From: Desulfobulbaceae bacterium DB1
GTDB taxonomy: Bacteria; Desulfobacterota; Desulfobulbia; Desulfobulbales; SURF-16
NCBI GenBank assembly: GCA_001914235.1
Contig: MQUF01000001.1
Coordinates: 80,967 to 144,966 of the forward strand
DNA: 64,000 nucleotides
Reading direction: 5' to 3'
Under the pieces are notes generated by a model. It had not been told where the DNA came from, searched no databases, and saw only the letters and a list, made by a program, of their open reading frames with translations. The translations under genes and the position numbers were made by a program. Below, in pieces: positions 9,515 to 18,732 of the stretch. The number at the start of each line of letters is the position of its first letter. Within the stretch, counting starts at the first letter, position 1.

Positions 9515-10164
9515 AATATGTAATTTTTGGGGTTTCGGCTCTGGTGTTGCTGCTTGCCTTTATGTTTGCCGGGTCCTACTACAAGGGGCAACAGGCTGAA
9601 AAATTAGGTTTCATGGCCCGGGAAAACGCTTCAATTTTTGTGCGTGACCATTCCCCGACACTGGGCAGTGATGATGCGAAAGTCTATCTGGTTGAGTTCA
9701 TGGACCCGGCCTGTGAGACCTGCGCGGCTTTTTCCCCACTGGTGAAGCAGATGATGGACGCCGATCCCGGTAAAATCAAACTTGTTCTTCGTTATGCGCC
9801 TTTTCATCCGGGAGCCGATTATTTTGTCAAGATTCTCGAGGCCGCCAAAAAACAAGGAAGGTATTGGGAAACCTTGGATGTCATGTACAGGTCGCAAGGA
9901 TACTGGGCCAGTCACCACAACCCGCAACCGGAGAAAATATGGCAGTTTCTTCCCGCGGCCGGGCTCGATTTGGAAAAAATCAAGCAGGATATGAATGATC
10001 CGGCCATAGCGCAACTCATTGCACAGGACCTTGCCGATGCCAAAACGCTCAATGTTCGGAAAACGCCGGGGTTCTTTGCAAACGGAAAACCTCTTCAGAC
10101 CTTTGGTTATCAACAGTTGCAGGAATTGGTGCAAAATGAAATCAGGGCGAGTTACCCGGATTGA
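9511..10164 (+). CDS. DsbA/BdbD-like membrane-anchored thiol:disulfide oxidoreductase
   Basis: A 217-residue thioredoxin-fold protein with one N-terminal hydrophobic segment (residues about 3-22) serving as anchor or signal. The active site is CETC in FMDPACETCAAFSP near residue 71, and the cis-proline loop is KTPGFF near residue 189. The pattern is that of DsbA/BdbD thiol oxidases rather than of reductants. It is translated from an ATGA overlap with the DsbB-like gene, which would recycle it. A Glu-Thr dipeptide between the two cysteines is less common than the Pro-His of E. coli DsbA. Confidence 0.9.
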   Translation: MKYVIFGVSALVLLLAFMFAGSYYKGQQAEKLGFMARENASIFVRDHSPTLGSDDAKVYLVEFMDPACETCAAFSPLVKQMMDADPGKIKLVLRYAPFHPGADYFVKILEAAKKQGRYWETLDVMYRSQGYWASHHNPQPEKIWQFLPAAGLDLEKIKQDMNDPAIAQLIAQDLADAKTLNVRKTPGFFANGKPLQTFGYQQLQELVQNEIRASYPD

Positions 10165-10228
10165 TCACTGCGACCGGCCAATGTTTTTTGGGAAAACAGC
10201 GATGGAAGAGTGTTAAATCCCCATCTTT

Positions 10229-10891
10229 TCACATCGCGGCTTCCACGCCTTCGACCCCCAGGTTTTTGTGGATGAAGTCGCGTTCCGGAGCGGACAAGCC
10301 CAGGCGGTCAGCGAGTGTTTGCAGATAGGCCCTTTCCGCGTCGCTGTCAACCGTAATTGCCAGCAGGGAAACAGCGTAAAGCTGTCTGGCCGTCTCAGCC
10401 GAATGGACCCCGGCCGCCAGCTGGTCGATATCGGCGGGATTCAGCAGCTCACCGGCCAGAAAGGACTGCTCTTCCGGGCTGAGGTTTGCGGCGCGGAATT
10501 TTTCCAGAATCCGCTGCCGTTCCTCCTGGTCAACGGTGCCATCCGCATTGGCCGCGGCGATCATGGCCCGGATCAAAAGAACGGCATCCTGTTGCCGATT
10601 CGCGGCCTCTGCCTGCATGGCCGGCGGATGAGGAGGGGGCGGCGGGGGTGGCGGAGTTGCCATGGCGGTGGATGCCGCCGTGTAGCCCGATGCCGGAGGA
10701 TAATCGGCGCCTTTGGTGCCCTGCCGCATGTCCTGGGGCCGGCTGGAAGACTTATTCGCATAATGGTCCACCGCCGCCAGGGCGGCCCCGAGCAGGCCCA
10801 ACCCGGCCTGGACTTTCAGGTTTCTTGTTGCCCCGCCCCGACCGAGACCGCCCTTCAGCAGACTGCCCAATAATTTTTCCGGATTAAACAT
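10229..10891 (-). CDS. DUF533 family protein (TerB-like C-terminal domain)
   Basis: A 220-residue protein matching DUF533. The N-terminus is glycine-rich and mildly hydrophobic (VQAGLGLLGAALAAVDHY), followed by a proline-rich linker and a C-terminal helical domain of the TerB/tellurite-resistance type (LLIRAMIAAANADGTVDQEE, then LSAPERDFIHKNLGV). The function is unknown. It is convergent with the dsbA-like gene and stands alone on the minus strand. Confidence 0.82.
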   Translation of the reverse strand: MFNPEKLLGSLLKGGLGRGGATRNLKVQAGLGLLGAALAAVDHYANKSSSRPQDMRQGTKGADYPPASGYTAASTAMATPPPPPPPPHPPAMQAEAANRQQDAVLLIRAMIAAANADGTVDQEERQRILEKFRAANLSPEEQSFLAGELLNPADIDQLAAGVHSAETARQLYAVSLLAITVDSDAERAYLQTLADRLGLSAPERDFIHKNLGVEGVEAAM

Positions 10892-11136
10892 GGCTTGCGT
10901 CCTTCCGTGATTATGCCCGTGCGGGCGTCTTTGTCAAAATCTGCGTTCATGCATTTTTATACACAGTAGCAGCAAGTGCGACGCTTTTCAACAAGCAGGT
11001 GGGGATAGCTGTCGGACGCTTCCATTCCGCCTTGGCTTGGATGAATTTTCCATCAAAACATGATGTATGGAAATAAAAGGGTGCCTCGTTTCAGCAAATC
11101 CGGTACCCGGCAATCTTCCTGATTTTAAAAAAAAAA

Positions 11137-11988
11137 TCAGCGGGCAAACAAAAGGAAGAAAATGCCATTCAAGGCGGACCAGGCAAGCACCGTGGCGGTC
11201 AGTGCGGCGCAAATCGTGCCGAGCAGCCGGTGCCGCGCGTTTTCTCCTCGCCGTTCTCCGTAGCCCAGCAGAAAACCGAGCAAGGCACCCGCTGCCATGC
11301 CCCCGCCGTGTCCCCAGTTGTTGATGCCGGGAACGAGCAGTCCGAAGACAAAAATACTGAGCGCCCATCCGCCGATCTGTCGGTATATATTCATTCCGTA
11401 AATGCCGCCCCGGCTTTTTCCGTAATAAAGCATCGCGCCTATCAAGCCGCACACCGCGGCTGACGCCCCAATGGTAAACGATATCCCGGCAAAAAAAGAG
11501 AGCAGGTAGCCGCCGACTCCCCCCATGGTGTAGATGGCAAACATCCTTGAGCCGCCATATTCGCGGATGACAAGCGGGGCCAGTTGTTTCAGGGCGATCA
11601 TGTTGAACAGGATGTGCAGCAGGCTGCCGTGCAGATAGCTTGCCGAAATAAGCGTCCACCAGCGCTGCAGTTCAAGGATGGCGACCGTGCCGGTGGAGCC
11701 GAGAATCAGCAGGCTTCTGTTGTCGGGCGACAGAAAGAAGAAAGGATTGAAGGCGAAGCCTGGGCGGGACGGTTTGAGGAGCAGCGAAAGAATATACATG
11801 CCGACATTGGCGGCGATGATCATGGAAACAAGCCGGTCAGGGTCGGCAAATCCTCGGGTCAGGGGGTTGTTTTGCCACCAGGAAGCGGGACGCGGCGTGC
11901 CGCAGTGCGGACAACGGCGTTCGTCCCGGCTGATCAGGCTGCGGCAGTTGGGGCAGAGCATGGAGTTTTTGCGATGTTGCGCGGTCAT
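11137..11988 (-). CDS. Rhomboid family intramembrane serine protease with N-terminal zinc ribbon
   Basis: Membrane protease that cuts substrates within the lipid bilayer. The catalytic serine is in GASAAVCGLIGAM and the catalytic histidine in NNWGHGGGMAAGALLG. Six or more hydrophobic segments are visible. The cytosolic N-terminus carries a CPNC...CPHCG ribbon (LCPNCRSL, RRCPHCGTPRP), a common accessory in bacterial rhomboids. The start is uncertain: ATG at 11988 or 11961 puts the ribbon near the N-terminus, while a longer version from 12063 adds residues with no clear role. Confidence 0.9.
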   Translation of the reverse strand: MTAQHRKNSMLCPNCRSLISRDERRCPHCGTPRPASWWQNNPLTRGFADPDRLVSMIIAANVGMYILSLLLKPSRPGFAFNPFFFLSPDNRSLLILGSTGTVAILELQRWWTLISASYLHGSLLHILFNMIALKQLAPLVIREYGGSRMFAIYTMGGVGGYLLSFFAGISFTIGASAAVCGLIGAMLYYGKSRGGIYGMNIYRQIGGWALSIFVFGLLVPGINNWGHGGGMAAGALLGFLLGYGERRGENARHRLLGTICAALTATVLAWSALNGIFFLLFAR

Positions 11989-12395
11989 CTTTTTTCGAAA
12001 CCATCGAGGGGCAAGGGTTTGATTTTCGGCACCACTCTCTGCGGTATTTGCAGACGATCGCACCGAAAAAAATTAAAGTCGGATTGTGCTCGGTCAGGGA
12101 AAAGCTAAGGCCGGATTTTCATATTACTATCGACTCCGCGGAAAAGCAACGTGCAGAGAAGGAGGATCAATCGAAGGGAAATCAGCATGTATTTGCGTTC
12201 CGGCGGGGATTCATTGCCTGGCCTTGGCCATCCCTTCCAAGTCCTTGTCGAGTATTGCGACGGGTCGGAAAATAGAAAAAAAGTCGAAATTACTGCTGAT
12301 TACACAGCCTTTGCTTTGCAAACCGCGTCTCGCCGGGTATAAAGAAGCCTGGTGATTCTGGTAGTTTGATTCTGTCTTGTAAGAAAATATTATTT
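11989..12395. other. Intergenic region between the rhomboid gene and the HDOD gene
   Basis: About 400 bases with divergent flanking genes. A possible 51-codon frame runs 12187-12342 on the plus strand, preceded by AAGGGAA; its product (with a VLVEYCDGS segment) matches nothing I recognise. Promoters for both flanking genes must lie here, but no strong -35/-10 pair stands out. Confidence 0.35.
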
Positions 12396-13859
12396 ATGCC
12401 TGAACCTCTTTCGCCTCCCAAGGGCAAGCTGGCGGATGTCTTCGCCAAGATCAACATGAGCGAACTGCCTGCCATGTCGGTGCATGTGCAGGAGCTTCTT
12501 GCCTTGACCAGCGGCAAGCGAAGCGCCAATTATGATGATCTGGCCAGGATTATCCTGAAAGATTTTTCCCTTACCCATAAAGTTCTGCAGTTTGCCAATT
12601 CCGCCTATTACTCCTTGGGACAGAAGGTGTCAACCGTCTCCATGGCGGTGGCGGTTCTCGGTTTTGATTCGGTGCGGGATATTGCCATCGGGATTGCCCT
12701 GTTTGATGATTTTGTCCAGGCCGGTGTCAACACCGATGAAATAAGCGAGTTGCTGGCCCGCTCATTTATGGCGGCCCTGCTGGCCCGAGGCATTGCCGAG
12801 ACGCGGTATCTGAAAGTATTGCCGGAAGAGGCGTTCATCTGCGGCTTGATGCGTAATCTCGGCAAAATTATTTCCTGCATTTACCTGCCGGAGGTTTATA
12901 ATGACATAACACGGCAGATGCGAGCCGGCAAAGCCGAAGACGAGGCGGCTCGTGATTTGCTCGACGGTCTCGACTATGCGGGCGTCGGCCGGGAGGTTGC
13001 TATTTTCTGGAATATGACGGAAAGTGTGATACACTGTATGAAGCCGGATCCCGTTGTGCCTGAAGAAGCGCATGATCCGAATCAGTATCTGCACTGCATC
13101 GTCGATTTCAGCAACAGGTATGTGGACGCGCTTTGGGGCAGGCGAAATATTGATGCTTTGATGGAAAAATACGGTTACGCCCTGTCAATCGACGAACAGG
13201 AGGCGGTTGAAATGCTTTCCGCCGCAGCAAAGACCTCAACGGCGATTTTTGATTCGATTCGGCCGGGGATCGGCCGGATCGACTTTCAAAAAAGACTGAA
13301 AGAGATGCAATCCGCCGTTGCGGTGCAACCTGCCGCAGGGGAAAAAGCAAAAGGAGTTGATGCCTACTGGCAGGAAATCTCGACGATGCTTGCCGGCCAA
13401 TTTCAGCTCAAGGACTGCTTGTTGCTGCTGGTTGACGCGCTTTTCCAGGGGGTGGGGCTTGATCGGGTTGTCTTGGCCATGCTTAAGGTGAGTGACGGCA
13501 AGAAGGTGCTGGTCGGGCAATTGGGTCGGGGCGATATTTCGCCTGAGCAGATGAAGCAATTTCAAGTGCCCTTGTCGCATCTGGAGCATGAGGGGAGCGC
13601 CGCATCGCTGGTAATGGGGGAGGAGATGGCAATAGCCGCGCAAATCATCGGCCAACTGCCGGAAAAAATGCAGTCTTTGCTTCAAGGCCGCAACGGTTGT
13701 TTTTTCCCATTGTGTTTGCAGAAAAAAATAGTCGCCCTCCTTTATGTTGATCGGAAGGGCGGCGAAAAACTTGATAAAGCGGCGATTCAGTGGGTGAGAA
13801 AATTTCGTGATTCAGCGGTCAGGGCCATTGAATTGAAAAGAAAAAAAGACAGGATGTGA
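12396..13859 (+). CDS. HDOD domain signalling protein with C-terminal GAF-like domain (paralogue 1)
   Basis: The 487-residue protein has an N-terminal HDOD domain (residues about 10-210, starting [16 protein letters not shown]), a helical linker, and a C-terminal part (residues about 330-470) resembling a GAF or other small-ligand sensor (DCLLLLVDALFQGVGLDRVVL and the late VALLYVDRKGG strand). HDOD proteins are regulatory HD-fold proteins without the full catalytic HD motif. The ATG at 12396 is preferred to a TTG at 12366 because the paralogue at 41067-42578 starts at the equivalent place. The stop overlaps the CutA-TPR start region, so the two genes are co-translated. Confidence 0.85.
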   Translation: MPEPLSPPKGKLADVFAKINMSELPAMSVHVQELLALTSGKRSANYDDLARIILKDFSLTHKVLQFANSAYYSLGQKVSTVSMAVAVLGFDSVRDIAIGIALFDDFVQAGVNTDEISELLARSFMAALLARGIAETRYLKVLPEEAFICGLMRNLGKIISCIYLPEVYNDITRQMRAGKAEDEAARDLLDGLDYAGVGREVAIFWNMTESVIHCMKPDPVVPEEAHDPNQYLHCIVDFSNRYVDALWGRRNIDALMEKYGYALSIDEQEAVEMLSAAAKTSTAIFDSIRPGIGRIDFQKRLKEMQSAVAVQPAAGEKAKGVDAYWQEISTMLAGQFQLKDCLLLLVDALFQGVGLDRVVLAMLKVSDGKKVLVGQLGRGDISPEQMKQFQVPLSHLEHEGSAASLVMGEEMAIAAQIIGQLPEKMQSLLQGRNGCFFPLCLQKKIVALLYVDRKGGEKLDKAAIQWVRKFRDSAVRAIELKRKKDRM

Positions 13860-13861
13860 AG

Positions 13862-15184
13862 ATGATGATGTATATCGGTTGGACCACAGTTTCATCTCGG
13901 GAAGATGCGGAAAAACTTGCCAGGGAGGCGGTAAGCGAGAAGCTTGTTGCCTGCGCCCAGGTGGAGGGGCCTATTCGTTCATTTTATTTGTGGCAGGAAA
14001 ATCTGAAAAGTGAAGAGGAATACCGCATTGTTTTCAAGTTTCTTGCCAAGAATGCCGGTAGGCTGGAAATCTGGCTCAAGGGGAATCATCCCTACGAAGT
14101 GCCCCAGTGGATCACGGTCCAGGCGGAACACGTGCTGGCCGAGTATCTGCAGTGGGCCAAGGGCAATCTGCAGTCGGACCATAAAAAGGCCATTGAGCTT
14201 TCCCGTCAGGGGTCGGAGTTCCTGAAGAAGCGACAGTGGAAGGATGCGGAAGCGACTTTTCTCGAGGCCCTGGAAGTTGACAGCGAAAATACCTATGTCC
14301 TGGTCGGGCTGGGGGATGTCCATCGGGAAACAGGGAAATTTCATAAGGCCATCGGTTTTTATGAAAAGACACTGGAGATTGATCCCCTCAATATGTTCGC
14401 CCTGCGTGGGGTGGGTGACTCCTACCGGGGATTGGGACAGGCGGGGAAAGCCGTATCCTATTGGCAGCGTTATCTTGAACAGAACCAGGATGACATCCAT
14501 GTCCTCACCCGCCTTGCCGATTCCTATGTGAAGACCGGCAATTTTGCCGAATCGGAAGGCCTTTACCTGAAGGCATTGTCTTTGGATCAAACGGATAAAT
14601 ACGCCCTGCGCGGCATCGGCAATCTCTATTACAAGCTGGCGGACCATGATAAGGCCCTGGCTTATTTTGAAAAATTCATTGCCCTTGACGATACCTACAT
14701 TGCCGTGCTCACCATGGCCGGAAATATTTATCGACGCCGAAAACAGTATGAAAAGGCCGCCTATTTTTATGAAAAAGCCTTGAAACAGGAACCGTGGAAT
14801 ATCTTTGCCCTGTACGGCATGGGCGATTCGCAGCGGGGCATGAAAAATCATGAAGGGTCCATTGCCTGCTGGTTGAAAATTCTTGAAAAAGAACCGCAGA
14901 ACCAGAATCTTCATTCCCGGGTCGGCGATGCGCTGGTTATTCTGGGAAAACTGGACGATGCCATGGATCATTACCGGAAGAGTCTGAAGGTTAATTATGA
15001 CATGTTCGCCCTGCTCGGGATGGCAAAGGTGCATCGCCTGAAAAAGGAATATGGGGAAGCGGAGAATTACCTGCTGCAGATCCTGGAGAAAAACAAGGAT
15101 GAGGAGCGGACCCTGGCTGAACTGATCCATCTCTATGATGAAACGGGAGAGGATGCAAAAGCCCGGGCGATCCGGGCCAGATGA
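13862..15184 (+). CDS. CutA1-like domain fused to tetratricopeptide repeats
   Basis: Residues about 1-105 match CutA1, the trimeric divalent-cation-tolerance protein (WTTVSSREDAEKLAREAV, LVACAQVEGPIRSFYLW, EVPQWITVQAEHVLAEYLQW). From residue about 110 to the end the protein is a run of eight to nine tetratricopeptide repeats (for example YVLVGLGDVHRETGKFHKAI and FALYGMGDSQRGMKNHEGSI). CutA is normally a free protein of about 110 residues, so this fusion is unusual. AGGA at 13851 is spaced best for ATG 13862; a GTG at 13856 and two further ATGs in the same run are alternatives. It directly follows the HDOD gene. The role is unknown; the repeats suggest a scaffold. Confidence 0.85.
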   Translation: MMMYIGWTTVSSREDAEKLAREAVSEKLVACAQVEGPIRSFYLWQENLKSEEEYRIVFKFLAKNAGRLEIWLKGNHPYEVPQWITVQAEHVLAEYLQWAKGNLQSDHKKAIELSRQGSEFLKKRQWKDAEATFLEALEVDSENTYVLVGLGDVHRETGKFHKAIGFYEKTLEIDPLNMFALRGVGDSYRGLGQAGKAVSYWQRYLEQNQDDIHVLTRLADSYVKTGNFAESEGLYLKALSLDQTDKYALRGIGNLYYKLADHDKALAYFEKFIALDDTYIAVLTMAGNIYRRRKQYEKAAYFYEKALKQEPWNIFALYGMGDSQRGMKNHEGSIACWLKILEKEPQNQNLHSRVGDALVILGKLDDAMDHYRKSLKVNYDMFALLGMAKVHRLKKEYGEAENYLLQILEKNKDEERTLAELIHLYDETGEDAKARAIRAR

Positions 15185-15187
15185 GGG

Positions 15188-15850
15188 TTACGCCAGCACC
15201 CTGCCGACAGCTTTCCTGAGATGGGAATTGGGGTGATTCTCGAGTGAAAGGAGAAATTTCCGCGCCTCCGGGTCCTTCATTCTGCCCAGATGTTCCACGG
15301 CAAGAACGGTTGTCAGGGCGCAATCCTTGTCCGGCGCGGCAAAATTGTCATCTCCCTTGACAAGATCAATGAGAATCTCCCTGATTTCTTCAATTTCAAT
15401 GCCGGTCAGCGCTTCCATGGTCCAGGAAAGAATGGTGGGGTCGGGATGGAAGAGGTAGGGGCAAAGCGTGTCGATGAGGGATGGGTCCTTGAAACTGCCC
15501 AAGGCCATGATGATTTCTCCGATTACTTCCGTATCGGCGCTTTCCCGCAATGTTTGAATAAGTTCTTGTTTTGCCTCGGTAAGCCCTGATTTACGGCAGC
15601 GCCTGATACTGAGCAGTTGAACCCGGTGCGACGGATGGCGAATTCCCGCTTTGATTGCCGCCGGGTCATCCTCCAACAGGCTGAACAGGGTGTGATAAAT
15701 CATTTCATGGGTCGCCTGTTCGCATTTTTTTTCCGCCAGTAATTGCTGGAGTTGCGGTATCGCCTCTTTCTTCCCTCCCTCTTTGATCTCATCCAGCAGG
15801 ACCATTTGTTCCATCATGTCTTTTTGGGTGAAATTTTCCAGGTTTTGCAT
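15188..15850 (-). CDS. HEAT-repeat protein
   Basis: A 220-residue all-helical protein made of HEAT or PBS-lyase-type repeats (for example EVIGEIIMALGSFKDPSLID, TTVLAVEHLGRMKDPEARKF). No enzymatic motif is visible. It is convergent with the CutA-TPR gene, with a 3-base gap, and lies downstream of the cyd operon on the same strand, separated from it by a hairpin. Confidence 0.75.
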   Translation of the reverse strand: MQNLENFTQKDMMEQMVLLDEIKEGGKKEAIPQLQQLLAEKKCEQATHEMIYHTLFSLLEDDPAAIKAGIRHPSHRVQLLSIRRCRKSGLTEAKQELIQTLRESADTEVIGEIIMALGSFKDPSLIDTLCPYLFHPDPTILSWTMEALTGIEIEEIREILIDLVKGDDNFAAPDKDCALTTVLAVEHLGRMKDPEARKFLLSLENHPNSHLRKAVGRVLA

Positions 15851-15893
15851 GGTTTCTCCGGAGTGTCAGTGGTAGGCAAAGAGTGCAAACGAC

Positions 15894-15945
15894 AGCACCG
15901 GCACAGTGAAAAGCGAGCCCTTTCCTTTGTGCCGGTGCTTGTTTT
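15894..15945 (-). terminator. Hairpin between the cyd operon and the HEAT-repeat gene
   Basis: A perfect 12-bp inverted repeat, AGCACCGGCACA at 15894-15905 and its complement at 15928-15939, with a 22-base loop. It lies just after the last cyd gene. The T tract is short in both directions, so terminator activity is likely but not certain. Confidence 0.55.
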
Positions 15946-15947
15946 GA

Positions 15948-16040
15948 TCAGAGATTGTCGGTCCGCTTCAGAAAGATGATCGCCCCTTGATAGGAAACGA
16001 TAATAAGACCGATCCAGCTGAGTATGAGTATCGCGCTCAT
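15948..16040 (-). CDS. cydX: CydX-like 30-residue single-helix subunit of cytochrome bd oxidase
   Basis: A 30-codon gene reading MSAILILSWIGLIIVSYQ and on to KRTDNL, one transmembrane helix with a basic C-terminal end. GGAG stands about 8 bases before the ATG, and the gene follows cydB by 18 bases on the same strand. Size, single helix and position match the small accessory subunits (CydX/CydY/CbdX group) that stabilise the haem site of cytochrome bd, although the sequence is not close to E. coli CydX. The symbol is by analogy. Confidence 0.65.
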   Translation of the reverse strand: MSAILILSWIGLIIVSYQGAIIFLKRTDNL

Positions 16041-16058
16041 GGTTTTCTCCTTGTGAAA

Positions 16059-17195
16059 TTAATACATCTCTTCAGCGTCTTTGCCGGTCAGTTCCGCCAG
16101 GGTAAGCCGCTTGCCGTCCATCTGTTTCCAGACATAGGCGATATAGGCCAGCACAAAAGGCACACCCAGCGCTACGTAGGTCATGACGGTCAGGGTATAG
16201 TGGCTGCTTGACGCGTTGTAGATGGTCAGGCTGCTCTGCAGGTCATAGCTGGATGGATAAAAGGCGGTGTTGTTGAAACCGGCCAGAAAGAAAACAGCAA
16301 GCCCCACCAGCACGGTGCCGATGCCGCCGAACCAGATGCCGTTGTTTTTGCCCTTGAAGCAGGTGACAAACACGCCGTAAATAACCAGGGTAAGCCCGGT
16401 AAGAAGGAGCAGCAGGGTTGCCGGGCAGCCGACGAGGTTTTGCAGGTATTTCCCTTTCTGCAGGAAAACAGTGCCGTTTTCAGGGGTTACCGCGTAGCCC
16501 TGCATGAAGAGCAGGTTGATCAGGACAAAGAGCAGGAAGGGCAATGACCAGAGAAAGCTCTTCCAGGCCGATTTGCGGCAGCGATCGGTCAATCCCTTAT
16601 GGTCGATATTATTGACCAGGTACATGGCGCCCAGCACCCTGGCGTTGAATACCAGAAACAGGCCGAGGGAGAGATTGAAGAAATTTTTCGCCGCTTCCAG
16701 TCCGCGGTAAGGGGTCTGCCAGGTTACCTGGTTCATGTCGTTCAGGCTGAAGCTCGATCCGGTGAAAAAGGTGCCCACTGCCGCACCGATCAAGAGGATG
16801 CCGACACTGCCGTTGATGAAAAGAAAAGCCTCGTAGGTGGTGGAGCCGAGGAAATTCTCCGGTTTTTTGCGGTATTCATAGCTCACGGCCTGGATGATAA
16901 AGGTGAAGAGGATCAGCATCCACACCCAGTAGGCGCCGCCGAAGCTGGTGGCGTAGAATTTCGGGAAGGCGGCAAACAGGGCGCCGCCGAAAAGGACCAG
17001 GGTGGTGAAGGTCAATTCCCATTTGCGGCCCAGTGAGTTGATGATAAGACTTTTTTCCTCATCGTTTCTCGGCACGGTGAAAAGCAGGGTCTGGCCGCCC
17101 TGAACAAAGTTGAGAAAAAGAAAAAGGGAACCCACCACGGAGGCAATGATCCACCAGATCTGCTGCAAAGTAGAATAATCAAGTTTTCCGATCAT
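16059..17195 (-). CDS. cydB: Cytochrome bd ubiquinol oxidase subunit II
   Basis: The 378-residue protein is full length for CydB, with eight to nine hydrophobic segments. It starts LDYSTLQQIWWIIASVVGSL and includes the conserved QTLLF segment. With CydA it forms the high-affinity quinol oxidase that reduces O2 to water without proton pumping, typical of anaerobes for O2 detoxification. The start follows the cydA stop by 1 base, indicating translational coupling. Confidence 0.95.
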   Translation of the reverse strand: MIGKLDYSTLQQIWWIIASVVGSLFLFLNFVQGGQTLLFTVPRNDEEKSLIINSLGRKWELTFTTLVLFGGALFAAFPKFYATSFGGAYWVWMLILFTFIIQAVSYEYRKKPENFLGSTTYEAFLFINGSVGILLIGAAVGTFFTGSSFSLNDMNQVTWQTPYRGLEAAKNFFNLSLGLFLVFNARVLGAMYLVNNIDHKGLTDRCRKSAWKSFLWSLPFLLFVLINLLFMQGYAVTPENGTVFLQKGKYLQNLVGCPATLLLLLTGLTLVIYGVFVTCFKGKNNGIWFGGIGTVLVGLAVFFLAGFNNTAFYPSSYDLQSSLTIYNASSSHYTLTVMTYVALGVPFVLAYIAYVWKQMDGKRLTLAELTGKDAEEMY

Positions 17196-17196
17196 T

Positions 17197-18732
17197 TTAG
17201 TGTTCCTCCGGTCCGATTTTGATTTGTTTCGCCATGATGCTTATTTCGGCAATCAGCAACAAGGTGAAAAGGCCGAGAAAGATGAAAAAAGTGGTCTGTA
17301 CCGTGCCGGTGGTGAGATTGGAATTGGCGACCGTTACCGGCAGCAGTCCCTGAATTGCCCAAGGCTGTCGACCGACTTCCGCAACAACCCAGCCCGCCTG
17401 GGAAGCAACGTACCCGAGCGGCACACAGAGAACGCCGAGGTTGAGCAGCCAACGCTGGTAAGGAAGGGATTGTTTCACCGCATAGAACAGAAAGGCAAGG
17501 AAAACCAAGGGAAAGAGGGTTCCCAGGGCCACCATGATATGGAAAGCATAAAAGGTGGTGCCGATGGGAGGAACGACCTCGGAAGGATGATTCAGGTAGC
17601 CGTAGCCGATATGGTCCTGGAAATCCTCAAAGGCGTGCAATGCGGCGAGGGCGATTTTGTCATCCCCGTTTCTTTTGGCTTCCTTGTAGGTTCGCAGCAA
17701 CTCCACGGCGATTTTGCCTTTTTCAATCCTTTCCTGGGCGCCCATGATGTTCTGTTCGGGGTTGCCGAAGACCAGATCATTGACTCCGGGAACAAAGGAG
17801 CCTGCCTCGCGGTTGGCCAGCAGGGAAAGAAGACCGGGGATTTGAATCTCGACGCTGAACGGTTCCTGCGTATCGCCGGGCTCCTTGGCGCTGTTGATCA
17901 GGCCCGCGGCAACAAGCGGAGCACTTGTCCGGCCGTCGAAGAGTCCTTCCATCACCGCCAGTTTCATGGGCTGTTTCTGGGCAACGGTGTATGCCGCCTC
18001 ATCGCCGGTGAAACCGACGTAGGCGGAGGCGAGCAGACCGAATACCGAGGCCACGACGATACTTTTTTTGGCCATGGCCTGGTGGCGTTCCTTCAGAAGG
18101 TACCAGCAGGAAATGCCGACCACGAAGAGCGCCGCCAGCTGGAAACTGGAACTGGTCGCATGGGTGAATTTGCTGATGGCCACCGGTGAAAAAAGAACAT
18201 CCCAGAAATTCTGCATTTCAAAACGGGCGGTATCGGGGTTGAATTTCATGCCGGTGGGAAACTGCATCCAGCCGTTGGCAACGAGGATCCACAGGGCGGA
18301 AAGGTTGGAGCCGACGGCCACCATCCAGGTGGAAAACAGGTGGAAATTTTTTGAAACCCGGTTCCAGCCGAAAAACATGACGGCAAAGAAGGTGGCTTCC
18401 AGAAAAAAGGCAAAAATACCTTCCACAGCCAGCGGGGCGCCGAAAATATCACCCACCATCCAGGAGTAGTTGGACCAGTTGGTGCCGAATTGAAACTCCA
18501 GGATAATACCCGTGGCAACGCCGATGGCGAAGTTGATGCCGAACAGGGTCATCCAGAATTTTGTGAGCCGTTTCCATTCTTCACTGCCGGTGCGTACGTA
18601 GATGCTCTCAAAAAAAGCCACCAAGAAGGAAAGTCCCAGGGTCAAAGGGACGAAAATCCAGTGGTACATGGCTGTGAGAGCAAACTGAGCCCGAGCCCAA
18701 TTGACCTGTGTAAGATCGATTTGTTCAACCAT
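17197..18732 (-). CDS. cydA: Cytochrome bd ubiquinol oxidase subunit I
   Basis: The 511-residue haem-bearing subunit. The first helix has the haem b595 ligand region FALTAMYHWIFVPLTLG. The GRQPW signature is present in VAEVGRQPWAIQGLLPV. The quinol-binding Q loop is of the short form, given the overall length. The ATG at 18732 overlaps the stop of the DUF4492 gene by 1 base (TAATG), so the operon DUF4492-cydA-cydB-small subunit is tightly coupled. Confidence 0.96.
   Translation of the reverse strand: MVEQIDLTQVNWARAQFALTAMYHWIFVPLTLGLSFLVAFFESIYVRTGSEEWKRLTKFWMTLFGINFAIGVATGIILEFQFGTNWSNYSWMVGDIFGAPLAVEGIFAFFLEATFFAVMFFGWNRVSKNFHLFSTWMVAVGSNLSALWILVANGWMQFPTGMKFNPDTARFEMQNFWDVLFSPVAISKFTHATSSSFQLAALFVVGISCWYLLKERHQAMAKKSIVVASVFGLLASAYVGFTGDEAAYTVAQKQPMKLAVMEGLFDGRTSAPLVAAGLINSAKEPGDTQEPFSVEIQIPGLLSLLANREAGSFVPGVNDLVFGNPEQNIMGAQERIEKGKIAVELLRTYKEAKRNGDDKIALAALHAFEDFQDHIGYGYLNHPSEVVPPIGTTFYAFHIMVALGTLFPLVFLAFLFYAVKQSLPYQRWLLNLGVLCVPLGYVASQAGWVVAEVGRQPWAIQGLLPVTVANSNLTTGTVQTTFFIFLGLFTLLLIAEISIMAKQIKIGPEEH

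Noticed and set aside
12187..12342. 51-codon gene upstream of the HDOD gene
   Set aside because: A ribosome-like AAGGGAA precedes it, but the product matches nothing and the region is more likely a promoter; it is noted within the intergenic entry.
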